Positions 15,339 through 23,611 of a DNA stretch of 26,152 nt are shown piece after piece; position 1 is the first letter of the stretch, and the number at the start of each line of letters is the position of its first letter. The position numbers and the translations under genes are program-made. This DNA comes from CAITYL01 sp041651315 (GTDB lineage Bacteria; Verrucomicrobiota; Lentisphaeria; Oligosphaerales; CAITYL01): the NCBI GenBank assembly GCA_041651315.1, contig JBAZJM010000026.1, forward strand, positions 1 to 26,152. Direction: 5' to 3'. The notes under the pieces are model-generated. The model did no database searches, was not told the origin of the DNA, and saw nothing but the letters and a program-made list of their open reading frames with translations.

Positions 15339-17585
15339 TTACTTGGGGGGACCTTCAAGGCGGGGTGCCGGCGGCAACGTCGCGGCGGCCTGCCGGAGCT
15401 CGGCGGTGAGTTGCCGGACCAGGCGCGCCTCCTTCGTGCTGGCGGCGCACGTCTCAGCATCGACTTGGAGCAAGGTGTCGCGCCGCATCAATTCTTTCTC
15501 TCGTTGTTCCAGGTATGGCCGGCTCAGGAGCGATAGGACAATCACGCTCAGTGAGAGAAGCGGCACCAAGGTGCGGGCCAAACTACCATGATAGAAGCCA
15601 AACTCGCGGCGACTTTTAAAGGAGCGCAGGGCGTCGAACGCGAACAGCCCAAGCCCGCTCCAGGTGAACACAAGCAGAGCCCAACTGGTGAACGCCAGCC
15701 AGCCATTTTGCGGCGTGCTGTCATGCAACGACGTTAGTTGCCATGACAGGCTCATGGCCAAGAGGATGGTCATGAGGCATGCGGCTCCCCACCAATTACG
15801 GCGACTCTGGGGCACGGGCATGCCGAGTTCCCGGCACCGACGCCGGACTACTTGGGCGGCCAGCCGCAACGGCAGGGCGGCAAGCAACAGCGAAAGCAGG
15901 GTAAGTTCCGTCAGCAACACTGGCGTTCCCGAAAAAAACAACGACCATCCCAGGCTGTAGTTATGGCTGTTCCATGGCAGCCAGCGGGTGTACAGGTAAT
16001 AGCCCAGGACCGGCAACAGTGTTCCGTAACCCATTACGTAAGCGATGTCGCGCCAACCGAGCATCAACCGCAAGGGGATGAGTGTTTCGTCGGTCGCTGT
16101 CAACCGCCACCGTCCGTAGACGAGGCCGCACCCGGCCATGCAGAAGAAGAGGCACAGGATTGCCCAAGCCAGCATCAGCCGTTCCACCTGGAGGTATTCC
16201 AACTGTCGGATCGGGGCAAGTTCTTCGGCGGTCACTTGAACGCCGAGACCTGCCAACAACAGGTAGGCCAGCAGGCTGCCGGATTTTTGAATGGTTGAGT
16301 TGTTGAATTTTTTCCGTACCTGCCGCCAAGCCGCCACCGGCTGGCTCAGTCTTTCTGCCTCCCGTTGGGCCACTTCCGCCTCTTTGGGGCGGCTGATTTT
16401 TCTCCACATCTCCGGCGCGTCCGTTTGGCCAGTACACAGAAGGCCGTCAATTTTTACGATGTCGACCAGGGAGACGCTATCCATGATGAGTTGCTGGGTC
16501 AAAACCCGCCAAGCATGAAGGTAGGGTTCCGCCTCGTTGAGGGGATGTCCTTCCCGGATGAGCAGACCCGCATACCAAATGGCGGTGTCGGCAAGAGTTT
16601 TCAGACTGTAATCATGGGGTGGCAAGGTGCTTAAAAGCAGGCTGAGTTGATCCACTTTCTCCGGCATCGTTTGCGGCTCGCCCAAAAGGGACAGGCGTTC
16701 CTTCAACATTTCCCGCACATACCGCCGGTATTCCGGTTTGGCCATTCCCGTTCGTAACAGGGCCATTGCCTGGTCGAGCTTGGCCCGGTCTTTGATGGTC
16801 CAAGTCAATTCCAGAGGATCGGATCGCGGCGGTTTTTTGCCAGTTGGGAACAGCTTCAGTCTGGATGTCGGCTTATACTCGACGGTAATGGCATGTTCTA
16901 ATAGTCTATAGGCCAAAAGATAATCGAACCTGGCATTGGCCGAATCCAGTTGCTGGCCAGCGGCAATTGCGGCGTCCAGTTCGTCGTTGGCCTTGGCATG
17001 AACGGGGAACTGGTTCAGATAGTGGTGCAAATACACCTTGTTTTGGGGATGCGCCTCCCAGATCGCCCGCTGTTGTTCGGATGGGGTAGAGCGCCGGAGA
17101 TCGCCATCCAAAATCAAGGTCTGGTCTGGTGTGAAGCGGGGCTGGTTCCCGAACCAGTTGGCGGGTAACCACCTTGCGGCAAGCTGGCAACTATGAACAA
17201 CGGGCTTTTCGTGGATCCACAAGTTTATGGCGTTCCATGTAAACAGGGGAGTAAGGTCAAGGGCGTACAACGTTGCCGTAATGAACGCCGGTATCAGCAG
17301 CCAGCGCTCCAGGCGCCGGAGGCGGGCCCGCCGTTTTATGCGCGTTCCGTTGGTGGCGGCCAGTTCGGCGGCGACGGTGGCGGCCGGGGCCAGGCCAGCC
17401 AATACGTGCGCCACCGGATCTGCCGCTGCCGCCTCGTCCCCGGCCGCCGTTTTCGTGGTTTCGGCCAGTTGGGCCTCGATTTGGGAGCGCAGTTTTGTCT
17501 GCGCCTCAAGCTCCAGCTCACGGTCGGTGCGCAGACCGGCGGTTGCCGCCACCAGATAACTCTCAATCCGTTCGTCGGTGGACAT
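15339..17585 (-). CDS. HAAS-like multi-pass membrane protein, paralogue 1
   Basis: The 748-residue protein begins MSTDERIESYLVAATAGLRT, a helical N-terminal domain resembling the HAAS or permease-prefix domains that partner PadR regulators. A first membrane segment lies near residues 90-110, followed by a ~330-residue helical soluble region with TPR-like character (LDQAMALLRTGMAKPEYRRY) and about six membrane segments in the C-terminal half. It is a clear full-length paralogue of the protein at 21136-23352. The frame extends 40 codons further upstream, but the paralogue shows the start at 17585. Unlike its paralogue it has no PadR gene next to it. Function is unknown; sensing or envelope signalling is possible. 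Confidence 0.75.
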   Translation of the reverse strand: MSTDERIESYLVAATAGLRTDRELELEAQTKLRSQIEAQLAETTKTAAGDEAAAADPVAHVLAGLAPAATVAAELAATNGTRIKRRARLRRLERWLLIPAFITATLYALDLTPLFTWNAINLWIHEKPVVHSCQLAARWLPANWFGNQPRFTPDQTLILDGDLRRSTPSEQQRAIWEAHPQNKVYLHHYLNQFPVHAKANDELDAAIAAGQQLDSANARFDYLLAYRLLEHAITVEYKPTSRLKLFPTGKKPPRSDPLELTWTIKDRAKLDQAMALLRTGMAKPEYRRYVREMLKERLSLLGEPQTMPEKVDQLSLLLSTLPPHDYSLKTLADTAIWYAGLLIREGHPLNEAEPYLHAWRVLTQQLIMDSVSLVDIVKIDGLLCTGQTDAPEMWRKISRPKEAEVAQREAERLSQPVAAWRQVRKKFNNSTIQKSGSLLAYLLLAGLGVQVTAEELAPIRQLEYLQVERLMLAWAILCLFFCMAGCGLVYGRWRLTATDETLIPLRLMLGWRDIAYVMGYGTLLPVLGYYLYTRWLPWNSHNYSLGWSLFFSGTPVLLTELTLLSLLLAALPLRLAAQVVRRRCRELGMPVPQSRRNWWGAACLMTILLAMSLSWQLTSLHDSTPQNGWLAFTSWALLVFTWSGLGLFAFDALRSFKSRREFGFYHGSLARTLVPLLSLSVIVLSLLSRPYLEQREKELMRRDTLLQVDAETCAASTKEARLVRQLTAELRQAAATLPPAPRLEGPPK

Positions 17586-17708
17586 GCGTGAGATTATCCC
17601 GATCTTTCGCCGGCTATTGATTGGTGGCGGCAGATTTTGCGGCGGCGGCCAACCGTGGAAAGGTAATGCCGGGAGGTTCTGGCGTCTACCATTCGCCGGC
17701 GTCAACGG

Positions 17709-17772
17709 CCCCCACTGAAGTGGGAACTCCGAACCCGCACCGCCCCCGGGGGGACTCCTTCTTCAGGCGGTG
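17709..17772 (+). repeat. CACTGAAG short hairpin repeat, copy R3a
   Basis: CCCCACTGAAGTGGGAACTC then a GC-rich centre and CTCCTTCTTCAGGCGG; the same pattern recurs at 24161-24225. The arms pair imperfectly (CTGAAG/CTTCAG). It lies in the 599-base gap 17586-18184, which holds repeats and no gene. Confidence 0.6.
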
Positions 17773-17816
17773 CTTTGCTTGCGCAGGATTGTGTCAGGGA
17801 CAGGTGCCGAGGTGCG

Positions 17817-18066
17817 CCTTGGTGGGGGAGCGGGACTCGATGGACTCCCTTGACTGGAGAGACCGGAGTGTGTGTTGTCCCCCAACTCCGGTCTCGCCAA
17901 CTCGCGTCCAAACCGCACGTTCAGCGTTAGGAGGTGCGTCCGCTGGGCTGGTTAATTCACCACGAAGTGCATGAAGACCATGAAGGTTGGGGGATGCAGC
18001 ATGGCCCAATCCCAACTTTTTATCAGCCTGCTTCATACTCTTCATGGCCTTCATGGTGGAAATGAA
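17817..18066 (+). repeat. Composite CATGAAG repeat, copy R2b
   Basis: Nearly identical to 14444-14705 over its whole length, including CCTTGGTGGGGGAGCGGGAC at the start and GGTGGAAATGAA at the end, with small deletions. Same orientation as the other copies. It stands immediately upstream of the kinase-GNAT module. Confidence 0.85.
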
Positions 18067-18128
18067 CCATCAGAGGTTTGTTTTTCCTCCTGCCGTCCAG
18101 TAGAGTTCCGCCTTGTGCCCGGTAAAGC

Positions 18129-18172
18129 TCATCCCTTTCACCGCGAAGGCGCAAAGGACACGACGTTTGATC
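18129..18172 (+). repeat. Degenerate half of a CACGAAG repeat
   Basis: TTTCACCGCGAAGGCGCAAA followed by GGACACGACG resembles one arm of the hairpin at 4117-4211, without the partner arm. It lies just upstream of the kinase gene. Confidence 0.4.
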
Positions 18173-18184
18173 GACGCGCTTCAC

Positions 18185-18706
18185 ATGAAACCGACTCTCT
18201 ACATTTTTTCCGGTCTTCCCGGTTCTGGCAAGACCACCCTTGCCTCAAGGCTTGCCAAGGCCTTGGCCATACCCTATTTCCGTCTTGATACGATCGAACA
18301 CGGGATGCGGCAAATCTGTTCGCTAAAGGTCGGGGGTGAAGGCTATCGCCTGACGTATAGAATCGTCGCCGATAATTTGAAGATCGGAAACGATGTCGTG
18401 GTGGATTGCGTGAACCCATGGGCGCTGACGCGCAGGGAGTGGGAAGCCGTGGCAACCGCCAACGACGCGCAATACCTCAACCTTGAGGTGGTTTGCTCGG
18501 ACCGGGAAGAGCATCGGCGGCGGGCCATCTCAAGAGTATCCGACATCGCGGGTTTTGAGTTGCCGACCTGGGACGAAATAACCCAAAGAGACTACCAGGC
18601 ATGGACGGAAGACAGAATGGTCATTGAGACAAGCAAGAAGGGGATTGATGACTGTGTCGCTGAAGTGCTGAAGAAAATTGGAGAAAATAAAAAAGACAAT
18701 GCCTGA
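18185..18706 (+). CDS. AAA_33-type P-loop kinase or ATPase
   Basis: The 173-residue protein has a Walker A motif GLPGSGKTT at residues 10-18 and a short nucleoside- or phosphotransferase-like kinase fold, with DVVVDCVNP as the second strand and RRRAISRVSD as a lid-like arginine stretch. This resembles the AAA_33/zeta-type small kinases that phosphorylate a small molecule or nucleotide sugar; the substrate is unknown. Base composition is lower in GC than the core genes, suggesting transfer. It lies between repeats R2b and R2c together with a GNAT gene 51 bases downstream. Alternatives are an antibiotic or polynucleotide kinase or a toxin-like kinase. Confidence 0.8.
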   Translation: MKPTLYIFSGLPGSGKTTLASRLAKALAIPYFRLDTIEHGMRQICSLKVGGEGYRLTYRIVADNLKIGNDVVVDCVNPWALTRREWEAVATANDAQYLNLEVVCSDREEHRRRAISRVSDIAGFELPTWDEITQRDYQAWTEDRMVIETSKKGIDDCVAEVLKKIGENKKDNA

Positions 18707-18757
18707 CGCTGATTATTGTATGTTGGAGCGTCTAAGGTATTGGGATGTGAATATCCT

Positions 18758-19225
18758 ATGAATATATCAATTGTAAGTTCAAAAGATGCCGACCTCATTG
18801 CCGTTTTAAATGAGACGGTGCAGCGCCTTCACCAGGAACGTTATCCGGCATACTTTAAGGCGTATGACTATGAAGTGGTGAGAAAGTCATTCAAGGAGAT
18901 GCTTGAAAAGGACAATTGGTTCGCTTATGTCGCATACGACGCTGACCAACCCATTGGCTATATTGTTTTTTATATACGAAACTATGGCGAGAATCCATTT
19001 CGGTATTCCTATAAGGGGATCAGTGTCGATCAATTGAGCGTCATAAAAGAGTATCAAAACCGCGGCATCGGGTCGCAATTGATGAAAAAAGCCGAAGCCA
19101 TGGGGCGTGAAATCGGGGCAAGCCAAATCGAACTGACTTTTTGGGATAAGAATACGGAAGCCAAAAAATTCTATAATAAAAAAGGATTTGAGGAAGGAAT
19201 ACACTTTGTAGTAAAGCGATTCTAG
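18758..19225 (+). CDS. GNAT family N-acetyltransferase
   Basis: The 155-residue protein has the GNAT acetyl-CoA loop, VIKEYQNRGIGSQLMKKAEA, and the C-terminal ELTFWDKNTEAKKFYNKKGFE motif, so it transfers an acetyl group to an amine. The acceptor is unknown. The gene is distinctly AT-rich compared with its neighbours, which points to horizontal transfer. The start at 18758 gives a compact N-terminus beginning MNISIVSSKDADLIAVLNET; an in-frame ATG at 18716 would add 14 residues that do not look conserved. No strong ribosome binding site is seen. It follows the kinase gene and precedes repeat R2c. Confidence 0.9.
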   Translation: MNISIVSSKDADLIAVLNETVQRLHQERYPAYFKAYDYEVVRKSFKEMLEKDNWFAYVAYDADQPIGYIVFYIRNYGENPFRYSYKGISVDQLSVIKEYQNRGIGSQLMKKAEAMGREIGASQIELTFWDKNTEAKKFYNKKGFEEGIHFVVKRF

Positions 19226-19299
19226 GAAATAACGTTCTGTCGCCAAGGCTTGGCACCGCCCGTCCTCGGGTGGCCCGGTGACGTTCCATCGTTTTTGCC

Positions 19300-19433
19300 T
19301 GGCTTGGTTGATTCACCATGAAGCGTATGAAGGCCATGAAGGGTTGGGGATGCCGCATGGCCCAATCCCAGATTTTGCCTGCCTGCTTCATGCTCTTCAT
19401 GGCCTTCTTGGTGAGATGAATGATCCGAGTTGC
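19300..19433 (+). repeat. CATGAAG hairpin repeat, copy R2c (partial)
   Basis: This copy has only the second half of the R2 unit. Arms 19314-19341 and 19386-19413 (28 bases each) pair imperfectly and are made of spaced CATGAAG and CTTCATG units. It ends GATGAATGATCCGAGTTG, matching the R2a tail. The rest of the 346-base gap 19226-19571 shows no gene. Confidence 0.8.
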
Positions 19434-19571
19434 CGTGTACTGCGATAATTGCCCTTGTCACCCGTGCGTGATACAGTGCGGCCAAGGCAACGCAATTGAT
19501 GCCTTTTCGGAACAGTTCAAGGGTGTTGTGGTTAGACATTAATATCATGCTGGTGTAAGTACACAAAAGAC

Positions 19572-20228
19572 ATGAAAGAAAAATGTTATCTCTGCGGATC
19601 TACGGAGAACATCACTCGGGATCATATACCGCCTCAAGGGTTATTCGTCCCTCCCCTCCCGTGTAACCTTATCACCGTTCCCTGTTGTCACGCCTGCAAC
19701 GACTCATTCAAAAAGGACGATGAGGCGGTTCGTGTGTTCTTTTCTGCGTATCGATGGCAATCGGACAAGGGAATGTGGATTTGGAAAAACAAGGTAGTGG
19801 AGGCAACATTTAAGAGAAGTCAAAAGCTTGCACAACACGTTATTTCTTCTCTTCTGTATCTGCCGGTACAGACTGAAAGGGGCGTTGAAGTCATGCCGGC
19901 AATACAGTTTCCCGTCGGTAGGATGAAACGGTGGATGATCCGCATCACCAAGGGACTTCTTGCGGAATATTACCCGCATATCAACTCAATAGATATGCAT
20001 TTCCATGTCCAGCAGGTTGTTCCTTCGCAAGAGATTGCCGATTTCATGTTTGCTAATCTGCAGTACGATGAACGGGGCGACGGTGTTTTTCGTTTCTGGC
20101 GTGCCCTCGTAGAGGATGACCCACATTATTCGGGCATATGGTCATATGTCTTTTATGATGGAATGTGTTTCAGTGTGACGCACAGCAAAAACGCAAATGA
20201 CCTCCAGAAACTGTGTGGCGACGGATAG
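19572..20228 (+). CDS. HNH-endonuclease-like zinc-binding protein
   Basis: The 218-residue protein starts with a treble-clef type zinc site: Cys5-x2-Cys8, then DHIP with His18, and Cys39-x2-Cys42-Asn43. The order CxxC, DHIPP, PC-CxxCN is typical of HNH-like nucleases, which cut DNA or RNA. The C-terminal ~170 residues are not recognised. The gene is less GC-rich than the core genes and sits in an accessory zone, so a role in defence or a mobile element is possible but not shown. The nuclease active site is less clear than the zinc ligands, so the protein could instead only bind nucleic acid. Confidence 0.7.
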   Translation: MKEKCYLCGSTENITRDHIPPQGLFVPPLPCNLITVPCCHACNDSFKKDDEAVRVFFSAYRWQSDKGMWIWKNKVVEATFKRSQKLAQHVISSLLYLPVQTERGVEVMPAIQFPVGRMKRWMIRITKGLLAEYYPHINSIDMHFHVQQVVPSQEIADFMFANLQYDERGDGVFRFWRALVEDDPHYSGIWSYVFYDGMCFSVTHSKNANDLQKLCGDG

Positions 20229-20376
20229 TGGCGCCAATGAAGCATCGGCGAGGGTCTGCTATTGGTAACCATAGAGCGGAAAATGAGGAGTCGGGTTAGT
20301 GCGAATTGTGGTGCGCCCGCCATCAGCGGTTTTCGCCCAGTTGCCCATCTGAATACAGGCAGGCGTTGGGCCGTTC

Positions 20377-20404
20377 TTGCGCAAGCATACAAGCCTTGTA
20401 TATT
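20377..20404 (+). promoter_or_regulatory. Promoter and operator of the RHH/PIN pair
   Basis: TTGCGC (20377-20382), 16 bases, TATATT (20399-20404) is a good promoter. The perfect 15 bp palindrome ATACAAGCCTTGTAT (20387-20401) lies in the spacer and -10 box, and TTGCGCAA (20377-20384) covers the -35. This is the expected layout for autorepression by the RHH antitoxin encoded 18 bases downstream. Confidence 0.6.
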
Positions 20405-20421
20405 CATGGCGAGAGGTATTT

Positions 20422-20676
20422 ATGCGCACTGTAACGGTCAATATTTCGTTCCAGGGCAGTCTGTTGGCGGAGATTGACGCGGAGGCCCGGCGCGAATCCC
20501 GCAGCCGGTCGGAGCTGTTGCGGGAGGCGGCACGGATGTACGTCCAGCGCCAGCGCCGCTGGAGCGGCCTTTTCCAGCTGGGAGATGCCCTTCAGGAACG
20601 GGAACCGGTCACGGAACTCATGGTGGCCGACGAGATCGCGCAGTATCGCGCCGGGAAAAAGACGCGCCGTTCATGA
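20422..20676 (+). CDS. Ribbon-helix-helix antitoxin
   Basis: An 84-residue protein whose first half is a ribbon-helix-helix DNA-binding fold: RTVTVNISFQGSLLAEID as the ribbon and first helix, then RRESRSRSELLREAARMYV as the second helix. The C-terminal half is the likely toxin-binding tail. The ATG at 20422 follows GAGAGG. Its stop overlaps the start of the PIN gene (ATGA at 20673-20676), the standard antitoxin-toxin coupling. The protein probably neutralises the PIN ribonuclease and represses their shared promoter at the palindrome 20387-20401. Confidence 0.9.
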   Translation: MRTVTVNISFQGSLLAEIDAEARRESRSRSELLREAARMYVQRQRRWSGLFQLGDALQEREPVTELMVADEIAQYRAGKKTRRS

Positions 20677-21083
20677 AGGTGGTCTGCGACACCAATGTTC
20701 TGGTTTCTGGTGTTCGCTATGGGGGCAATGCCCGCCGGATTTTGGCGCTGGCCGCCCGCGGCACCATCACCAATCATGCCTCCGCCGAGATCCTTGGCGA
20801 GGTGGAAGCGGTTTTGTCGCGCCCCAAGTTCGGCTTCACGCCGGAACTGGTAGTGGGGATCGTGGAACTTTTCCGCGACACGTTTGTGCTGGTTTCCCCG
20901 CGCGTTGCCGTGGATGTCATGGAGTCTGATCCGGATGACAACCGGATTTTGGAAGCGGCGTTGCAGGCCGAGGCCCAGGTCATCGTTTCCGGCGACCATC
21001 ATCTGCTGGCACTGGGCACGTGGCGGGGCATCCGCATTCTCTTGCCCGCGGATTTTCTGCGGATGCTTGATGGAAATGAATGA
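20673..21083 (+). CDS. PIN domain toxin (putative toxin-antitoxin ribonuclease)
   Basis: The 136-residue PIN domain protein begins MKVVCDTNVLVSGVRYGGNA, with the first acidic residue Asp6 in CDTN, and shows DPDDNRILEAAL and VIVSGDHHLL with the later acidic residues. It fits the COG1569 type of PIN toxin, expected to cut RNA with Mg2+ or Mn2+. It is translationally coupled to the RHH antitoxin. The end of the gene, coding for DGNE and the TGA stop, coincides with the repeat tail R2d at 21071-21095, so the last residues come from the repeat. Confidence 0.9.
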   Translation: MKVVCDTNVLVSGVRYGGNARRILALAARGTITNHASAEILGEVEAVLSRPKFGFTPELVVGIVELFRDTFVLVSPRVAVDVMESDPDDNRILEAALQAEAQVIVSGDHHLLALGTWRGIRILLPADFLRMLDGNE

Positions 21084-21120
21084 TTCGGGTTGGGGACGGA
21101 TAACGATTTCCCCGGTTGGG
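21071..21120 (+). repeat. R2 tail fragment, copy R2d
   Basis: The 25 bases at 21071-21095 are identical to 14696-14720 (TGGAAATGAATGATTCGGGT onward), and the next ~25 bases resemble the end of R2a. It lies between the PIN gene and the convergent HAAS-like gene and overlaps the PIN stop codon. Confidence 0.75.
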
Positions 21121-21135
21121 GCGTCGTCCCGAAAA

Positions 21136-23352
21136 TCACTTTTTGGGTTCGGCGCTGGGCGGTGGTGGCGGCGCCTCGGCGGCCAGGCGGATTTCATTGA
21201 TCAGGCGCTGGGTCAGGCGCGTCTCGGTGGAGGTGATCCCGTCACCATTGGGAGCGATGTGGATGAGCGGGTCGCGCCGCACCAGTGCATGTTCCGTCAC
21301 GGTCAGGTACGGTTTGCCTAGCAGGGACAGGGCGATGACGCCCAACGCCAGGAACGGGATCAAGGTGCGGGCGAGGCTGCCATAATACAGGCCAAAGGCG
21401 CGGCGGCCAACCAGGCCAGCCAGCAGGGTGCCGAGCGCCGCCAGGCCCAGGCCGGCCAGGGCGACCAGACTGGGGGTCAGGACCAGTTCCAGGTTTTTGG
21501 GGATTTGCTCGCCGTTTCGCACGAGGACGATGAGCCAGGCCAGGCTCGCCGCCACCCCGAGCATGGCCAGGCTGGCGGTCACCCACAGGACGGTGCCGCC
21601 GCGGGGGGACGGCAGGGCGATGCCGAGTTCGCGGCAGCGGCGCCGGACCGCCCGGGCCGCCAGCCGCGCGGTCACGCCCAGCAGCGCCAGCAGGAGCAGG
21701 GCGGTTTCCGCCACCAGCAGCGGCCAGCCGACGCCCAGGCCGTACTCCCGGCCGTTCCACGGCGCCCAGCGGGTGTACAGGTAATAGGCGAGCAGCGGCA
21801 GGAGCGTGCCGTAGGCCAGCACGCGCAGGGTGTCGCGCCAGCCGGGCAGCAAGAGCAGGGGAATGGCCGCGCCGCCGGCCGCCGTCAGCCGCCACCGCCA
21901 ATAGACCAGGCCGCACCCGGCCAAGCCGAGCAGCAGCCAGCCGGCCGCCAGACTCAGCATCACCCGTTCCGCCATGATGTAGTCCAGGCACCGGCCCGGT
22001 TCCAGATCCTTCATGGGAATGGGTTGCCCAATGGCCGGCAAGAGCATGGCGGCCAAGATGCTGCCGCGCGCCTTGACATTCTTGGTCACCTGCGGATCGG
22101 CGGTGCGGGCTTGGTTGCGAAAATCGGCCACCGGCCGGCCCAGCCGCTCCGCTTCGCGCCGGACCTGTTCCGCCCGGGCCGGCTGGCCCGCCAGCCGCCA
22201 CACGTCCGGCGCATACTGACGGCCCATCTCACAAATGGCGCCTGTAACCAAGGCGTCGATCAAGGTGAAACTGTCGCCGTTGAGCTGCAGAGCCAGGGGG
22301 CGCCAGGCCTCGAGGAAGGGTTCCGCCTCCGCCGCCCGGCCCTCCCGCACCAGGAGATCCGCATACAGCCAACTGGCCCGGGCCAGTTGGCGCAGGCCGG
22401 ACAGGTCAGGCAACAACACGCTTGCCGCCCTGGCGATTTGGTTCACGTTTTCGGCCATCGTTTGGGGCTGGCCCAAGATGCGCAACTGTTCCGCCAGCAT
22501 CTCCCGGCTGTAGCGCCGGTACTCCGGTTTGGCCAGCCCCGCTTGTAGCAGGGCCATGGCTTGGTCCAGCTCGGCCCGGTCCTTGATGGTCCAACTGTAG
22601 GCGTACCGGGGCCGTCCGTCCGCATTCTTGCCCGCCGGTTTTTCGGCAACCACGACTGCGTGTTCCAACAAGTTGGCGGCCAGGATGTAGTCAAACCGGG
22701 CATTGTCTGAATCCAGCTTCCGGCCTTCGGCAACCGCGGCTTTTAACGATTCATCGCCGGAGTGGCCGGACAGGAGCCGGGTCAGATAGTTGTGGAAGTA
22801 GACCCGGCTTTCCGGGTGCGCCTCCCAAATGGCCCGCTGTCTCTGGATGCGATCCGGGCGCTGAAGGTCACCGTGCAGGATCAGCGCCTGGTCCGGGGTG
22901 AGGCGGTGGCCCACCTTGAACCAGTTGGCAGGCAACCAATGCGAGGTGGCCAGGAACTGAATGCCGCGCCTAGCGGGACGGTTGCCGTCCCATAACACAT
23001 TGTCGGTGAAGGATAGCGGTGAGAGGTCGATGGCATACAGCGCCGCGATGACCGCCGCCGGCACCAGCAGCCAGCGGCCCAAACGCTGGAGACGTGCCCG
23101 CCAGCGCATGCGTGACTGGTTGGCGGCGGCCAGTTCGGCGGCAACGGTGGTGGCCGACCCCATGTCGGCCAGGGCGTCCGCCACCGGATCCGCCGCGCCA
23201 GTTCCGGCACCGGCCGCGGCCGCCGCATCAGCCAGCCGTTCCTCCAGATGGGAACGCAGTTCCGCCTGCACGTCGAGCTCCAATTCCCGGTCGCCTCGCA
23301 AACCCGCGGTCGCCGCCGCCAGGTAGTTCTCTATCCGTTTGTCAGTGGACAT
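21136..23352 (-). CDS. HAAS-like multi-pass membrane protein, paralogue 2
   Basis: The 738-residue protein starts MSTDKRIENYLAAATAGLRG and is paralogous to 15339-17585 along its whole length, with the same order: helical N-terminal HAAS-like domain, a first membrane segment near residues 90-110, a central helical soluble region (LDQAMALLQAGLAKPEYRRY) and about six C-terminal membrane segments. The PadR regulator gene lies upstream on the same strand, separated by element D. PadR plus HAAS-type membrane proteins are a recurring pair in bacteria, so the regulator probably controls this gene or both paralogues. Transport, sensing or envelope stress signalling are possible; none is proven. Many alanine-rich tracts reflect the high GC content. 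Confidence 0.78.
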   Translation of the reverse strand: MSTDKRIENYLAAATAGLRGDRELELDVQAELRSHLEERLADAAAAAGAGTGAADPVADALADMGSATTVAAELAAANQSRMRWRARLQRLGRWLLVPAAVIAALYAIDLSPLSFTDNVLWDGNRPARRGIQFLATSHWLPANWFKVGHRLTPDQALILHGDLQRPDRIQRQRAIWEAHPESRVYFHNYLTRLLSGHSGDESLKAAVAEGRKLDSDNARFDYILAANLLEHAVVVAEKPAGKNADGRPRYAYSWTIKDRAELDQAMALLQAGLAKPEYRRYSREMLAEQLRILGQPQTMAENVNQIARAASVLLPDLSGLRQLARASWLYADLLVREGRAAEAEPFLEAWRPLALQLNGDSFTLIDALVTGAICEMGRQYAPDVWRLAGQPARAEQVRREAERLGRPVADFRNQARTADPQVTKNVKARGSILAAMLLPAIGQPIPMKDLEPGRCLDYIMAERVMLSLAAGWLLLGLAGCGLVYWRWRLTAAGGAAIPLLLLPGWRDTLRVLAYGTLLPLLAYYLYTRWAPWNGREYGLGVGWPLLVAETALLLLALLGVTARLAARAVRRRCRELGIALPSPRGGTVLWVTASLAMLGVAASLAWLIVLVRNGEQIPKNLELVLTPSLVALAGLGLAALGTLLAGLVGRRAFGLYYGSLARTLIPFLALGVIALSLLGKPYLTVTEHALVRRDPLIHIAPNGDGITSTETRLTQRLINEIRLAAEAPPPPPSAEPKK

Positions 23353-23393
23353 GGCTCGGCTCTTTCCTTCCCATATGTACCCAAGTGATGTCG

Positions 23394-23594
23394 GTTAGGA
23401 ACCCCCTTTTGAGGAAAGGCGGTTCCCAAACCCTCCGTCAAACCTTTTTGTGCCTTTTTGCGGATTCCGCAGGCCGCCTCGGTTGTCCCAATCGTGGATT
23501 GCTGCGCTGGAGCGGCCTGCGGAATCCGCAAAATGAAACAAAAGTTTTAGGAAGGGGCTTGGGGAGCACCCTTTTTCAAAAGGGTGGCCCCAAC
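23394..23594 (-). mobile_element. GTTGGG hairpin element, copy D (short form, inverted)
   Basis: A 201 bp copy in reverse orientation between padR and HAAS-like gene 2, both minus strand. Its left end, at 23594, faces the padR stop 17 bases away. Central hairpin arms are 23456-23477 and 23512-23533 (22 bp, perfect), of the same GCGGATTCCGCAGGC type as copy B. Confidence 0.87.
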
Positions 23595-23611
23595 ATCATC
23601 CGACAGGATGG

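Noticed and set aside
14444..19433. Integron attC sites suggested by AGCGTTAGG in R2 repeats next to small AT-rich genes
   Set aside because: No matching RYYYAAC partner at the other end, and no integrase gene in the window.
14444..21120. CRISPR array suggested by repeated sequence
   Set aside because: The copies are long, irregularly spaced and separated by genes; there are no short equal spacers and no cas genes.
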